NCBI GenBank assembly: GCA_936440205.1
Contig: OW387133.1
Coordinates: 9,514,001 to 9,578,000 of the forward strand
Direction of reading: 5' to 3'
DNA length: 64,000 bases
Source: Lepidonotus clava
Taxonomy: Eukaryota > Annelida > Polychaeta > Phyllodocida > Polynoidae
Positions 36,761 through 48,896 of the stretch are shown piece after piece. Numbering within the stretch: position 1 is the stretch's first letter; each line of letters opens with the position of its first letter. Position numbers and translations under genes: made by a program. Under the pieces are notes generated by a model. The model ran no database searches and had not been told where the DNA came from. It worked only from the letters and a program-made list of their open reading frames with translations.

Positions 36761-39040
36761 TTGATGTCATATGGCATGGACATAACTGGTGGAAGGGGAC
36801 CTGGAGGTCGATGGCATAGACATAGCAATAGGCATATGTCGGACCAAGCTGAGTACGTCGATTCACATTCAGTCACTGCAGTGAACTCCTTTTACATGTT
36901 TTTTTGAAAAAGGTTTATTGAAAGTTGTGATACAATCAGTCTGTCAGAAGACTGGTTTTCATTTGCACCAGCTTATAATAAACCTTGGTTTTGCTGGATT
37001 TGAAAAAATATGATACAAAAAACAATATAGACACAGAAAAACAAGAAAGGAAAAAAAGAAAGAGGGAGAAAGTTGACTTCAATGGACACAACCATATAAT
37101 TTAATCCATGTATAATAATATTATATAGGCCTACATGGCCATCGTTTGCACAGTGATTATGAAGATTTTCTATTGTATGAAAATGGTATATACAGGACAG
37201 GGTATTATTGAATGTGCAGAAGTTTTGAAACGGATACCAAAAAAACAAAACCACTTCCTGATATTATGTAAATAAAAACATCAGGCGTTGTTATATGTAT
37301 TTATTAACTTTATTGTTTATCGCATATACCAGTCACCACCCAGAAACAGCGCGCAAGTCTGATTATTATTGAATGTTTTAGAATGACTCGGTATGGATTA
37401 AGTATAATTTCTAAACTATTATTGATTTAAGGCACATACCCCATTTTGACTCCGAAATATACGTTGATAATTATGCAAAGTTTGATTGCCTAATCCAGGT
37501 CTTTTAGGGAAAAGACTTAAGATGACTTCCACCACCTCTCCAACACCTGTGCAAAAACCTGTAAAAGCATTTTCAAGAGTCTCATGAGATATTTATGGCA
37601 TAGCGTCCTTAGAAAACAGTCATGTTCAACCATTTAAATCTCTGAAGCCCAAATACCGACACGCCGATTTCCCTCTTGGACTTTTGACTTTAAGTCTTTA
37701 TTATATCACCAAGCCATTAACTAAGTGACTTTCTCCTACATCAGAGGGTTCCGACGCGTGCTTAGTTCCATCCTGTATGGGGTATTGTTCTACGGGTGGG
37801 GTGCCGACAGGGGTATTACTACACCTGTGTACACCGTGGGACCCTAAGTCGGGGCGGGGCAACGCGCCCACAGCTGGGGCATCTCTCTCGCCGCACGTAC
37901 TGTTCCCGGGCCATCTATCCTACTGCATCTACCGTTCCCGCCAAATCTATCCCACTGCAAAGCTTTCAAAGTTCATATGAAATTATATCATCAAATATTG
38001 TACTTTCGATTCAGAGTCTATGATATTGTGTTTGTGGTATGTTATATATAGGTTTGTTGCTTTACGATAGATAACGGTTCTTTATTGATCTGCATGAAGC
38101 CAATGAAGCACTATTCCTGTCCCCTCTCCCACTAATTTTCCATGTGTACTCCACAAGTCTCCACAATTGCTTGTGAGTCCCTGATTCTCAAATCATTATT
38201 ATATAATTATGTGCTCATATATACATAAACATATTCGATGTTCATTATGGTGCACACAGTCATATTGTCGATAAAAGATAGAGCCAAAGAAATGTTGGGC
38301 ATACGGTATACATGAACCCTTGCAAGGCGGAAACGTGAATTATGATTGTCAATAACTGTAGGTTCGACAGTGACAAATCTGGAGGATTCAAGCATATCGA
38401 CGAGGGGCGATTCTGATAGTATAAGCTACATATGAACAATTACTATCACATCTCCTATCTCATATTTCGCTATAATTACCACGCCATACACGTATACAAC
38501 TGTTGACAGGGTACAGCTTAAGAAATCTGTACCCAATCCGAATTAATTGCATGGGAAAGGCCACGGGACAGGGACAGGGGTTCGGCATCGCCCGGGCTGA
38601 AAGCATATTGGTGTTGGCGGACTTTAAGGGTTGGAGGGACCGGGAACACGTGTTGGTGTTTGCCGCCCCCCTCCAGGTGACAGCGGGCAAGGTGTGGCCG
38701 CCCGGCCCGGGGTCCTACCTGTCTCCACCCGGCCTCTCCAGCCTAATGACCCTCACACTGTTGACCCAACTCATTTCACATCGACCAGGTAAATCCGATA
38801 TGGGATCAATGCACGGGGGGAGCAGGGCTTTGTTCTAAGCCCCTCGGCCCTGAGTGATGCCGGCTCGCACTGCCAACTTCCAAGAAGAGATCAACCTCCC
38901 GGGGACAATAGATTAGGAGGGCGCTGTTGGTATAGGCCTACAGGACCGGCCTTGACTCGCAACTAAACCCCCGCATCTCGACGCTCCCGTTGAGGGGCTT
39001 GGTCACGGAGCTGTAGGGCCGAGCTGACTACCCTTAATCA
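36760..39040. other. Mixed DNA without recognised features
   Basis: 36900-37440 and 37980-38460 are AT-rich. 37740-37930 and 38530-38800 are GC patches with unrecognised open frames. An AG|GTAAAT donor-like site follows the second patch at 38790. Nothing that I can support as a gene. Confidence 0.4.
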
Positions 39041-39530
39041 CGGCCCGTGTGGAGACGACAATAGCACCGCGTCAATCACTTCATTTTCCCTTTCTTTTAC
39101 CTGCGAAAGGCGTGTAAATATGTCCAACAAGCCAAGCATTATCCACGGAGAATCAGTTTTCAACTTAAGCGAGTGCTCCTCTCGGGTGGCAGAGCCATAG
39201 GGCTTACCGAGTCTAGTCTCTGTGTAAGGCGCACTGATTAAGCCTCTGGTATTACACAATAAGCTCTCATTCTAGAGAAGAGAATGAACCCACTTTTCCG
39301 ACATAATACCTGTTTTTGTACTTTGCAGTACGCGTCCGCTTGTATTAGATTCAATTCATCGGGAGAAGCTTACATTTCCTCATCCCCGAAAGCAATTGCG
39401 TGCATCTGATCAAATCTCCAGAAATATTTATAAAATTCCAATCTTCCTAACAATAGGATTATAAAACATGTCACACATGCGCAGATTAGGAGCGTTTAAT
39501 CAACGCACGCTATTCACATTAGAGATTACA
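39040..39530. promoter_or_regulatory. Candidate regulatory block
   Basis: Non-repetitive mid-GC sequence with GTCAATCACTTCATTTTCC, GCACTGATTAAGCC, TAGATTCAATTCATC, AAAGCAATTGCG and AATATTTATAAAATTCC. No repeats. Conserved non-coding element suspected from texture. 39530-40060 is AT-rich, then mixed. Confidence 0.3.
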
Positions 39531-40059
39531 AGTCGATACCATAGAATATGATTTCTATTCGGTTCATAATCCAAACGGACCTGTGATCATTTTGCATTGT
39601 CATATCATAAATCATTCTTTTATTAATGTAATATGATTACCAAAGAATGCTGTATATAAATATATATATTTGAACTTATATTGTCTGTTCACTACTTGCT
39701 TAATACATTCTGGAAAAATTAACCTACTACGAGTCATAAGCAGAACGGCATGCATAGTCCAGATTAGGGGATGAAATAAATGCATGTACGGTCGAAGGCA
39801 ATTGGGCGTTTAGCTTGGACCGGGAGTCAGACATGCAGGTAACTGCACCCTGTTGGTTTCTTGGCAATTTTACAGGCTTTTGAACAACTAAACTATGTAA
39901 TTGTCATGTTGTGAGCTGCTTCAGTGACCACGGCACGCGTCTCCCGGCCCAAGGTGGACCGTTCTGGGTGCATCTGGCTTCTGTTATAGGGTAGAGGGCA
40001 CAAAAACTGCAACTGGCCTCGTCAGTATGGCTCTAGCGAGGTGAAAACCCATTCCAGTC

Positions 40060-41960
40060 TCCGCCAGGGCGTTTCTAATTAGCAGTATCGCTCACCATGG
40101 GAGACCACGTGATCAGAGGGGAAGAAAGAGCGAGCAAATTCAAGAGTGGCTCATTAGGGTTAATTGCCAGTGGTCTCGGGCACTTGAAATAAAAGAAACG
40201 GCCGGGCTCTCGGCATTCCAGACTCGACAGGCATGCTCCTTTGTACCTGAGAGGCGGTGGAGAGTGCTAGAGCGATAGCACTCTCCGGACGTAGCCCCAG
40301 CCGGCCCTTTATCCAGCCTCTCAGTCCCTGACATGTAATACAGAATCTCAATCAAACTTCAGAGGTTTTTGTTGGAGCTTTGAATAGACGCTGGTCCACC
40401 CCTGGCCCCTTCCCTTCTCTTTTCTCTTTTCCCTAAATACCCCAGCCCACAACAAACTGACCCTACGTCGTTCACATTGGGGCCTCTCGTCTACTGGCGA
40501 TTGTTGGGGGTTGTGTCAGTTTCAGACTCGGCTAACTTTGCCGGACAGCCGGACACTAATCGCCTTTGTCGGATCTTGGGAGAATTTCCCCGACCACAAA
40601 GAACTCTTTTATGGCTCTGGCAAAGAAACAGGCAACAGTGGTGTGTCTTCACAAAAGCATCTGTCTCGTTTCGCCCCAATGATACGGCACTGTATTGGCA
40701 TTGTCAGTGTATAAGGAGGGGAAGGGGAACTTCTCGTGGACAGAAACTGATGATTCGAGTCCCCCTGGTTGGTTTATGTTAATGTGACCGTCGCCCGCGG
40801 CCTGTCCAGGGTGTGAAGCGTCCAGTGACATGCAAACAGGGGCCGTCCGTTACCCGGCGCTCGCTGTCAGTGCACGTGGGGCCCCTGTTGTCCTCTTGGC
40901 ACCATGCACGCCGACAGAGTGACAGTGATACTGACAGCAGCCAGCACAAAAAACGGGCCTGCCAACAAGGCATGGCCGGGCATACAGGTTATTTACATTC
41001 TGCTCGCCGAGCTGACGGCGCACACAGGCGGCCCGCGCCGAGTGGCGGCTGGAAACCAAACCGATCAATAAACAATTACAGCCGGCAAAATCCAGTAACG
41101 AAAGTCCGTCAATTCAAACACGGGGTGTCGAAAGTCGGCTAAAATAAATAACCACGGTTTTAGATCACTTACCCCCGTTGCATGCCTGGCATTTGCGGTA
41201 GTACTTGCATGGCCACTGGCTGAAACTATATCTGCCCGGCAATATTTCATGCGGTGGCGGGAAAGTTGGCAAGCGGGAGCAGACGACAAAACGCATGCAA
41301 TCATATGTTTTGCTGTCTTTGGTTTCAGCTTCATCAGCCATGGTAATTGCTAAGCCAGGAACCAGAGCTGCTGGTCCCAGCATCAGGCTTGACTGCGAAT
41401 ACACAGATTTGAACGCGATACACTCTTCACTCGCTGAGAGGTAGACAGGGGAGAACGGATGAAACAAAAAATGGAATTCATGTCAGTTTGCGGCGTACTC
41501 TGAAGAGATGTTTCATATTCATTATGGGGAATTTGCCTGTTCAGTCCCACCACAAAACTGGCCGGGACACGTGCGGAGCAGGCCGCCCGTTCCCACATCC
41601 ACTTGTCTCCTCCCGATGGCCTTCTCGGCGAATCACATGTGGTTCTTTGCCAGCCCTTGACAGCCCTGACAGCAGCCACTTCTTGGGCTTTTCATAAATG
41701 CATGGAAATTGCATTAGAACTGAAAATCAAAGGCCCGGCCCGGCCGGCCAGTGAGGGCTGGCACCTGTGCACACGAGAGTGGGGGGATGGAGCCCGTGTC
41801 CGTACGAAGGATTCACAAGTGGATGTCTACCGCCGAGTTGAACTGTTTAATTGAAAGCCATTAAAGTTGACGGCCAGCACTTTGCCGTGATGTCAGAGGA
41901 CATGGCGCCCTTCCCACAAGATTACACAGTCAGCTGTCACAGTTTCCAGCCGCTACAAAA
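40060..41960. promoter_or_regulatory. 1.9-kb repeat-free block, candidate enhancer or cryptic gene region
   Basis: The longest stretch in the window with even base composition and no MITE, microsatellite or homopolymer run. It has few stops on either strand, an NK2-type site CACTTGAAAT at about 40180, a CACGTG at 40105, two Su(H)/CSL-type sites TTCCCACA (41590-41597 and 41911-41918), ATAAATGCATGGAAATTGCA near 41694 and GTTTAATTGAAAG at 41846. It contains the minus-strand candidate exon at 41173-41433. Either deeply constrained regulatory DNA or an unrecognised transcribed region. Confidence 0.35.
41173..41433 (-). CDS. Candidate internal exon of an unknown cysteine-containing protein
   Basis: On the minus strand a long pyrimidine tract ends ...CTACCTCTCAG at 41434, and the segment ends GGGG before GTAAGTG (donor GT at 41172-41171). 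The 261 nt between are open in one frame (entering after one base, leaving with one base: a symmetric phase 1-1 exon, common for extracellular modules). The peptide starts SEECIAFKSVY, has DCMRFVVC and ends WPCKYYRKCQACNGG, with six Cys, four of them in the second half of the peptide. I do not recognise a family. Caution: the plus strand is also open here and has its own acceptor-like site at 41328, and no partner exon was found. Confidence 0.27.
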
Positions 41961-44260
41961 ATGTTTTTAAAGAAATGAAACAATTCCCACTTATTTCAAT
42001 ACTATAAACATGTACAACATTATGAGAGGGGCCTAGGGACTCTTGCAGCAGTTTAGTACATTGGAGTGCTTGCGATATATCACTCAGTGGGCTGGTGAAG
42101 CCGGCTTCACAGGGCCCTCTAACGGCCAATGTGTACGGCCGACGGGGCAGGAAAGACTTGTCTCACATCAAGTCGTCCTCCGGAGTTGTTGAGACTTCTC
42201 GCCATAATGGCCATCTAGGCGAGTGAACTATCTCTCCTCAGTAGAAGTGAGAGTTCCTCCAGGCCCCCCTAACACCTCTCCACCTCTCCCGGCCCATTAT
42301 ACGTCCACACTCAGCCCGGCCTCTGTGTAGGTTTTGTTGACACATGTAGTATCCAGGTCAAAATCATCAGCGCCTCTCTGACGAGGGGGATACAGGCTGG
42401 TTAAGAATTGTTCAGCAGGACTCGAGTGCCAAGCCCCCTTCATAGGGGACACTTCTGGGGGTCGGCCGGGAGTCTAGATCAGTCTAACCCACATCCCGGG
42501 GTCAGAGTTGTTTCTATCACATATGGCTTCTCTCCTATACCCAAACATACACGATATATAGAGCTCTAAAGGACAGGATTTGCATGGGATGGTTAATTGT
42601 ATTTACAGAACTAAAGCTGAACTCTATTTTTTTTCAAATGGACCAGAGTTTTGAGGAAACACAAAATGCAATAAAACATCAACTCAGCTTTGACTATATG
42701 TCAAATACATGTACATCATCTTTTTGTTGCTTGTTAAAATGACCATGCAACACAATGTATCATATTATACACGAAGTTGGGCTATTTTCGGCTCTTTGTT
42801 TTTATATTTTACGTAGACATACAATATATTGGTTATTTCAATACATTTCAAACAATGCTCTTGCTAATTGTTGAGGACAGAACACCATCTGGTTGACTAA
42901 CGTTTGAAGTGCTTTTGTCCCATCCCCTGCAATTGCAGATGTCCAGCTTGACCATCAATAACTGACCACTGCCCGATCTTTACAAAGGTACGCTTTTTTG
43001 GTTCATCACATCCTCCCAACTGCTCATTTCTAGGAAGGTATTGCCTTCCTGACCCCAACCCTCGAAATTGATGACCTTTCCTAGAAGTTCTAGTCTCAAT
43101 TTCTGGTCCCCAGCTGCCGAACAAACAAACATCATGCCTGTGTTAATATCGGACCAATAGTCAGTGGGGGAGGGCTGGCCTTGTGTGTATATAACCTCCC
43201 ACCTCCACAAATATGTTCACTTTAAGAAAGATGGAGTCAGGTTACACCCCACAAAAATTAAGCAAAAACACTGATAGAATCGGAGGCTTGTGTTCTTTGA
43301 TGTTTGCGCGCTGTTTGATTATGAAATGACTAAAGCTCATAACTTCTTCATAGTTGTCATAACCTTGCTGTGTGTCAATAGGACCAGCTTTGGACAAACA
43401 CGATGTGACATTCATAGCTCCAACATAAAACAGATGCTGATGATAAAGTTCAAGTGCGTAGAAAAATGGAGGAAGATTTTATCAACTGTACCCATACCAT
43501 TATGGCATTGCTTTAAAAAATACAAATCATCTGCTATGAAATACACCCACTGTACAAATGGGAATACAAAGGACAACTTGTGCAATTGTCCTTTATTACC
43601 ACTATGTATACATAACCTCCAATAAGGTATTTCCTTTGTCTTTTTTTCAATTTATAGTATTTTCTTTCTATTATTTTTGTGTCTGCTTGTTTCTCTATAT
43701 TTTATGTTCTCAATTTCTACATCAGTGCCAGAATTGTGCAGTATACATTACATTGACAACTGATATTATTATCTGTGTGCATGCCATATACAGTGTATAC
43801 TAAAGAAAAAAAGACAAGCTAAAGACAATGCGAATCCTGTCCCTTACATGTTTCGAAGTTGAATTCATTGACTTAATACAAAGAGACTCTTTGTCTAGCT
43901 TCCGCCTACATTCAGTTACGTTATTATGCAGAAAAACCCACTATTGCGTACTAGACAGAAAGGCTTGTTTGATAGACCACAGGGGAGGCAGTGCCCGGCC
44001 CGGGCTGGGGGAGAGGGCCGTGTGTAGGTTTACCTGGCCCGGCCCCCCCTGATCAGGGATCGGGTGGCCTGCACACCTGGCCGGCCGGCTTTGTTACCTG
44101 TGCTTACCTGTATAACAGCAACACGATCTCCGACCAATCTCGGCCGGTTATTATCAATATTAGGACGAAAGGCAAAGTCAAACTCACTTCTGTGAATGTC
44201 CCGGCGATAACGTGTCATCGGATGTTGCCTGTTCCGGTGCGGCAATTACAAACGCACAAA
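41960..44260. other. Mixed to AT-rich DNA, nothing recognisable
   Basis: 42040-42500 is mid-GC, 42540-42890 and 43200-43960 are AT-rich, and 43980-44130 is a small GC patch. Open frames near 42900-43210 (minus) and 43290-43625 (plus) match nothing I know and lack supporting signals. Confidence 0.45.
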
Positions 44261-44270
44261 ACATGCATAT

Positions 44271-44409
44271 CAGGGGCAGATACAGGCTTTCCGAAAGGGG
44301 GAGGGGTATAGGCATATAGGGCACACGTAACATTTACCCCTCTTCTTATAGTTTAGGGGTCCACCAAAAGGAGGTCAGGCCCCCGGGACCCCCTCTGGAT
44401 CTGCCCCTG
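44271..44409. mobile_element. MITE, CAGGGGCAGAT-ended (hAT-like ends), apparently complete
   Basis: Left CAGGGGCAGATACAG and right CTGGATCTGCCCCTG are inverted repeats with one mismatch. The element is 139 bp, non-coding, flanked directly by CATAT on both sides (44266-44270, 44410-44414). Interior words (TTAGGGGTCCACCAAAAGG, CCCCCGGGACCCCC) are shared with the element at 47574. The end sequence resembles hAT-like MITEs, but a 5-bp rather than 8-bp duplication is seen. Confidence 0.7.
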
Positions 44410-44621
44410 CATATGCCGGTGTACTCTTTTCATTTTAAGACACTACCATATATGCTTAAAGTACATGGCTATTATGTCTTAATTTAAAGTACAAGGCCAC
44501 GTGTGTGGAATTACGCATCCAGAGGCCTAGGTTTTTGTGAAGTTTTAAAAACGTTATGGGAGATTGACATGGTGGTATGACGCAAGATGAAACATGGATG
44601 CCCTATACGTATACAGTACGC

Positions 44622-44705
44622 CATGTAATCCTATACACCCAACCCCTCGTCATACCCATCCTATTCAATAGGATCCTGATGAAGAGTGTCAAAACTCGAA
44701 ACATG
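44622..44705 (+). ncRNA. Hammerhead-ribozyme-like arrangement
   Basis: Order on the plus strand: CATGT (44622-44626) then A, ATCCTAT (44628-44634), a 33-nt loop, ATAGGAT (44668-44674), CTGATGA (44676-44682), GAGT/ACTC hairpin (44684-44687, 44694-44697), GAA and ACATG (44698-44705). CATGT pairs with ACATG (stem III) and ATCCTAT with ATAGGAT (stem I), giving the three stems around CUGAUGA...GAA with GUA as the cleavage triplet. Two unpaired bases (C44675, A44683) depart from the standard core and may abolish activity. Hammerheads of this sort are known in Penelope-like retroelements and in short retrozyme-type repeats. No such element body is recognised around it. Confidence 0.25.
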
Positions 44706-45022
44706 TCGATCTGCCGCAATTTTATTCAAATGCTTTATTGAATAAATATCAACACTGTCCATCAACACTGTTGTCAAGTTTGGTGTATCTTCAACGTCTT
44801 TAATTTTTCCATCCCATTCTAGTACCTTCTCATACAACGTACAGCCTGCCGTAAAAGAAAACGTAATGAAAATATCAAAAAGAAAACAATTATTGAATAA
44901 AAAGAAAATGTAATGAAAACAATAAAAAGAAAACAATAACAACTGTTCCATCCAGCTCCACTGACCCCTGTCTCCGCGTTAATAGAAGCCTGGTTTATTA
45001 AACACCGACTGTAAACAGCAGA

Positions 45023-45040
45023 CCCCCCCCCCCCCCCCCC
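45023..45040. repeat. Poly-C run
   Basis: Eighteen C residues. 44720-45900 around it is otherwise AT-rich to mixed; 44860-44945 is A-rich with repeated AAAGAAAA words. No gene recognised. Confidence 0.95.
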
Positions 45041-46210
45041 ACCCCCGATGCAGGTGTGCGACGGGACGCAACCACAGGGGCCCGGACCCACTACCACCAG
45101 CTCACCTTCACAGATGCCAGAAAATTAGTTTAAAAAATCAACAAAAACAGGGTCAAAAAGGCATCCAAAGTCATCGGCCGCACCACTCAGGTAGAGCCGG
45201 CCGTGACCACCCTGTACTAATCGATGGTAATGTCCACAAGCCGACCGGCTCATCTGCCGAAAATACACGACACGGACCAGTGCGCACATAGCCCGACCAC
45301 AAGCCAATTTGTGAAGCTGAGCAAAAATGAGGTGTTCTGAGAGGGGCGGGGTGGTCCTTGTTACCACCACGTGTGTAATCATTTGCATGGGAATCCTGTT
45401 TCAGATCGAAGTCAAAGTGCTTTGTTTCGTGTCAAACAACGGGGGGACATTTCATTGACAAATAGTTAGCGGAAAAAGTGAACGCGACATGTGTAAATCA
45501 CTTTTTCAAATGGGAGATGACTGGTACCTGCACTTTCAAAAACTCATCAGCTGGTTTCGTCATGGTTGAATGATGGAAAGTTCTTATTGATCTGGTATTA
45601 TATTGGAAACTGTATTTATATGAAGAACTGTTATATGGATAAGTTCACTTTCTATGTGTTTTCACGTAGGTGTATTTTCATGAAGGTGTTTGGAAATATA
45701 ACATGATAGTTATTAATCACTTTTATAGAAGAACGCATGGATTCAACTCTATAATTCAATTTTTTGGTTTTCCACATTAAAAAATATTATATTGTTGTGT
45801 ATGAATGGTGGTTTTAGAAGTTATTTGCCTAAGAATCTGCAATCTAGGAATCTATACCTCTATTTAGTATATCATACTTTAGGCACATAGCAAAGCGCCA
45901 GTGAAGACCGATTTCTATGGGGAATACTGCACTACGGGGGCAATCACACTTTATTTTGGAGGACTGATAAGTGTACTTTATGACAGGAAGGACCATTGTC
46001 TGTTCTTTGATGTGGTTTGGTTCGAAGAAGTGGCCGAATCAAACGCCAATCACCATGTGGATGATTTTACAACACCCAATGGCGACCGTCTGGAGTACTC
46101 ATCGAACAACAGGACGCCTGTGACAGGAGCATGACCTTTTGGTTTTAAAGATCCATAATGTTGTTGTAAAACACCTCTTATGAAAAACATATGATATGTG
46201 GAGAGTTATA

Positions 46211-46672
46211 GCCGGGTTTCCACCCAACGACTTTCATTTTGAGTTTCTAACGACCATGAACGACATAAGAAAGAAAACCTTTGCTCCGTTTGGTCGTTCA
46301 TAAAGCAACAATTTCTTGTTTCCACTGAAAGACCAAAATACTGATATCTGAACGATTCTTGGACAATCTGGACGATTTTTTCAAACGACAGATATCAGAA
46401 AAGTCAGGGAACAATAGATTTAACAGCTTTTAATTGCCCTTGGAAGAAATCGTGAGCAACTGCCGTCCAGAAATACAAGTCAGATATTTGGTCGTTGGTG
46501 AATCTTTCACTTTTGTCTTGAGCAAATGTCGTTTGGAGTCTTTATCAAAAGTCTTAACCAACGATTTTGTGTTTCCACTGAATGATTTTCAGAACGACCA
46601 TCAACGATTTTCAAATCTTTTGAAGTCTTGAGGCTGTCTTGAGGAGAATGTCGTTTGGTGGAAACAGGCCTT
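46211..46672. mobile_element. MITE with 25-bp TIR (GTTTCCACC...GGTGGAAAC)
   Basis: Left GCCGGGTTTCCACCCAACGAC then TTTC. Right, reversed, GGCCTGTTTCCACCAAACGAC then ATTC. Length about 460 bp, interior rich in repeated ACGATTTTC/TTTCCACTGAA words, which makes it partly self-complementary. A TA or TTA flank on both sides suggests a TA-type target duplication. No coding capacity. Only copy seen in this window. Confidence 0.75.
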
Positions 46673-46739
46673 TAGATGATTTTTCTGTCTACGACATTCT
46701 TCATTTGGTTTCACCGGCGTATATTCGTCCGAGTGGGAT

Positions 46740-47540
46740 AAAGATGTAAAAAAATAGGTAGGAGAGGGTTGCACTCAGTATTCCCTGAGTGACAGGGGAG
46801 AACTCGTTTGACTTTCTGCTTCTTGAGAGATCTCAATGAGGGAATTGTACAAATCCTGATATAGTATCTTCAATTTGACCGCGCACTTACGAGCGCTGGC
46901 TTCTATTGAAACTTAGGGTCGTGAACTCTCTGTAGCGTGGACAGCGTTTACTTATCTGAAGGCTGAAGAACCATCGGCGACTTCTCCAATCTCCAATATC
47001 AGTCCCCTGAGGGCCCTCGTGTGGTGCCGTGGATCATATCGATGCCACTCCGGGAGAACTGAACAACAGGGACACTTTGTCCTCCCCCCTGGAGCAACCA
47101 TCTCACTTCTTAATGGTCTGCAATAGGTGTGCACATTTACCGCTATACCTGTGATACGTCAGACCGCCAAGTATACCATTCTTTTATAGTACTCGTCAAT
47201 ACGGACCGCTTTTACTATTATTACTCATGGCTTTTCGGAGGAGTGTGTGGATGTCTGCTATAATACCCTGGCCCTTGTGTTTTCTCTGCTGGGATAAACG
47301 TGCTATTAAATTTGATTTTATCAGCGTGTGGCGAGGTGGGATTTTATTGGATTCTGTTTGCCTTTTGGAGGCGGAGACTTTGTGGCTTTCTTTTTGAAGT
47401 CGTTTTGATGCGGACTTCCCGTGAAACAGGGATATAGTCTGTATATGGTTGGTTTGCTTTCGTCTTCAGAGAGCGGAAGGTGTCGAGTGCATGGTCAACA
47501 CGGCCTCAGATAGGCCCAGCAGACCCTCTGGAGGCCCTCA
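46740..47540. other. Unique-looking DNA, nothing recognisable
   Basis: Mixed composition with no repeat family, TIR or recognisable coding region. Confidence 0.4.
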
Positions 47541-47548
47541 CTCCTGGT

Positions 47549-47935
47549 AAGGCCCTGTTACACTACACGAGTCCAGGGGCGGATACAGGATTTTAGAAAG
47601 GGGGGGTGGTCAGCCTATAAAGGCTAAGTACTAAAACCGCGTGCAATCACGCGTACGCACGCATCATTTTCCCCTCTTTTTGTAGTTAAGGGGTCTACCA
47701 AAAAGGGGTGAAGGACCCCCAGGACCCCCCCCCCCCCCCTGGATCCGCCCCTGTCAAGTTGAGTTGTGTCAAGGGGTGTGGGGGGAGGAGGACCCCCAGG
47801 ACCCTCCCCCCCCCCCCCACCCCTGGATCCGCCCCTGCCAAGTTAAGTTGTGATGCGGGGTGCGAATGACCGTACCGTGGTCATGTCATAGTCTCCTAGG
47901 ATACCATCAATATCGCGGTAGTGTAATAGGGTACA
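47549..47935. mobile_element. MITE, CCCTATTACAC-ended family (copy 3), split by another MITE
   Basis: Left AAGGCCCTGTTACACTACAC then GAG. Right, reversed, CCCTATTACACTACCGCG (inner end of the TIR). The element at 47574-47837 is inserted after GAGTC, so the host was about 120 bp long. A further AGCCCTTGTTACACTGCACG-like sequence (reversed) at about 48310-48330 may be a stray end of the same family. Confidence 0.6.
47574..47837. mobile_element. MITE, CAGGGGCGGAT-ended, with tandemly duplicated right end
   Basis: Left CAGGGGCGGATACAGG. The right end CTGGATCCGCCCCTG occurs twice, ending at 47753 and 47837, because a unit of roughly 70-80 bp (from AAGGGGTG through GACCCCCAGGACC and a C-run to CCGCCCCTG and CAAGTT) is duplicated. 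Both copies carry long C-runs (about 14-15 C). It shares its interior, in reverse orientation, with the outer element at 61789-62200. Confidence 0.75.
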
Positions 47936-47939
47936 TTGC

Positions 47940-48890
47940 AGTCAGCTGTCATGTTAAAGCCATACAATACAATTTTAACTGCACCCATGTCATAAAGAAA
48001 ATGAGAACATCTCATGCCACATTCATCATTTGACATGTTAAATGATGATGTAGAATTTTGTTGCAATTCCCTTGAATTACAGTCCATGTAACATGTCTCA
48101 CGTCATAGAGGATATATATATATATAGCTAATCTTAAGGCAAAACATGGTAAACCTCATTGCGTATAGTTTAATACCCTGAATAGTGCGAGAAGACTACG
48201 ATAGTGCTGCGATTTACACACCCAAGGATGGAGAGACTGATACCTCCCCCTGCCAGACCAACTAATGTCATCGTGAGATGTGGTCCAATATCGTCGGCAG
48301 ATTTTATCGTGCAGTGTAACAAGGGCTAGACGCTCCCTGCTCCAATGAGGGCCGCTGTAAAACGCTTCACTCCGATCAGTGGCACAGTGGCGGCGAACAT
48401 CAAAGACTCACCTGACCAGCACGTACTCCCAGGTGGGTAGGTTACATGTTATCACATGCTCTCAAGCACTCGCCTATATGATTATCATCAAAATGATCAG
48501 AATTGCAGTTACCTTTGGTAGACTTTACTATTGTAGCCCTATGATGTTATTGTGCATTATATGTATACAATATATGAGTAAGTAGATGAGGATACCTATT
48601 GGGACCCAGGTCTTTATATGTGTGTGCATCAATATCCCGGATCAATATACATGTTATTCTTCAATATACCAAATAATAGCATGATATTCATACATCATCT
48701 GACTGTAGGGCCTAGACCTATCAATTAGAAAAATAATCCACACCCCTCGCCTCAAAGTCTATATCCATGATGTATTTGGTATATGTATATCACCAGTTCT
48801 TGGTAATAATCCAACCATTATGCAAATCTTTTTTCGCTTATAGCATCAACATTTCAAATGTTTTTATTTTCCTCCTCTTCCTTTTGCCCT
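47940..48890. other. AT-rich to mixed DNA
   Basis: A short TA run lies at 48112-48126. Nothing else recognised. Confidence 0.5.
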
Positions 48891-48896
48891 CTACAG

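Noticed and set aside
36900-37000. Possible sixth hairpin-repeat copy (AAAGGTTTATTG ... AAACCTTGG)
   Set aside because: The arms are not at the 42-nt spacing and the CAAGG/CCTTG core is absent.
45901-46134. 77-codon plus-strand frame with balanced, acidic, protein-like reading
   Set aside because: No ATG at its start, no clear splice sites, no recognised domain; it sits beside a MITE and could be a fragment of an unknown gene, but I cannot support it.
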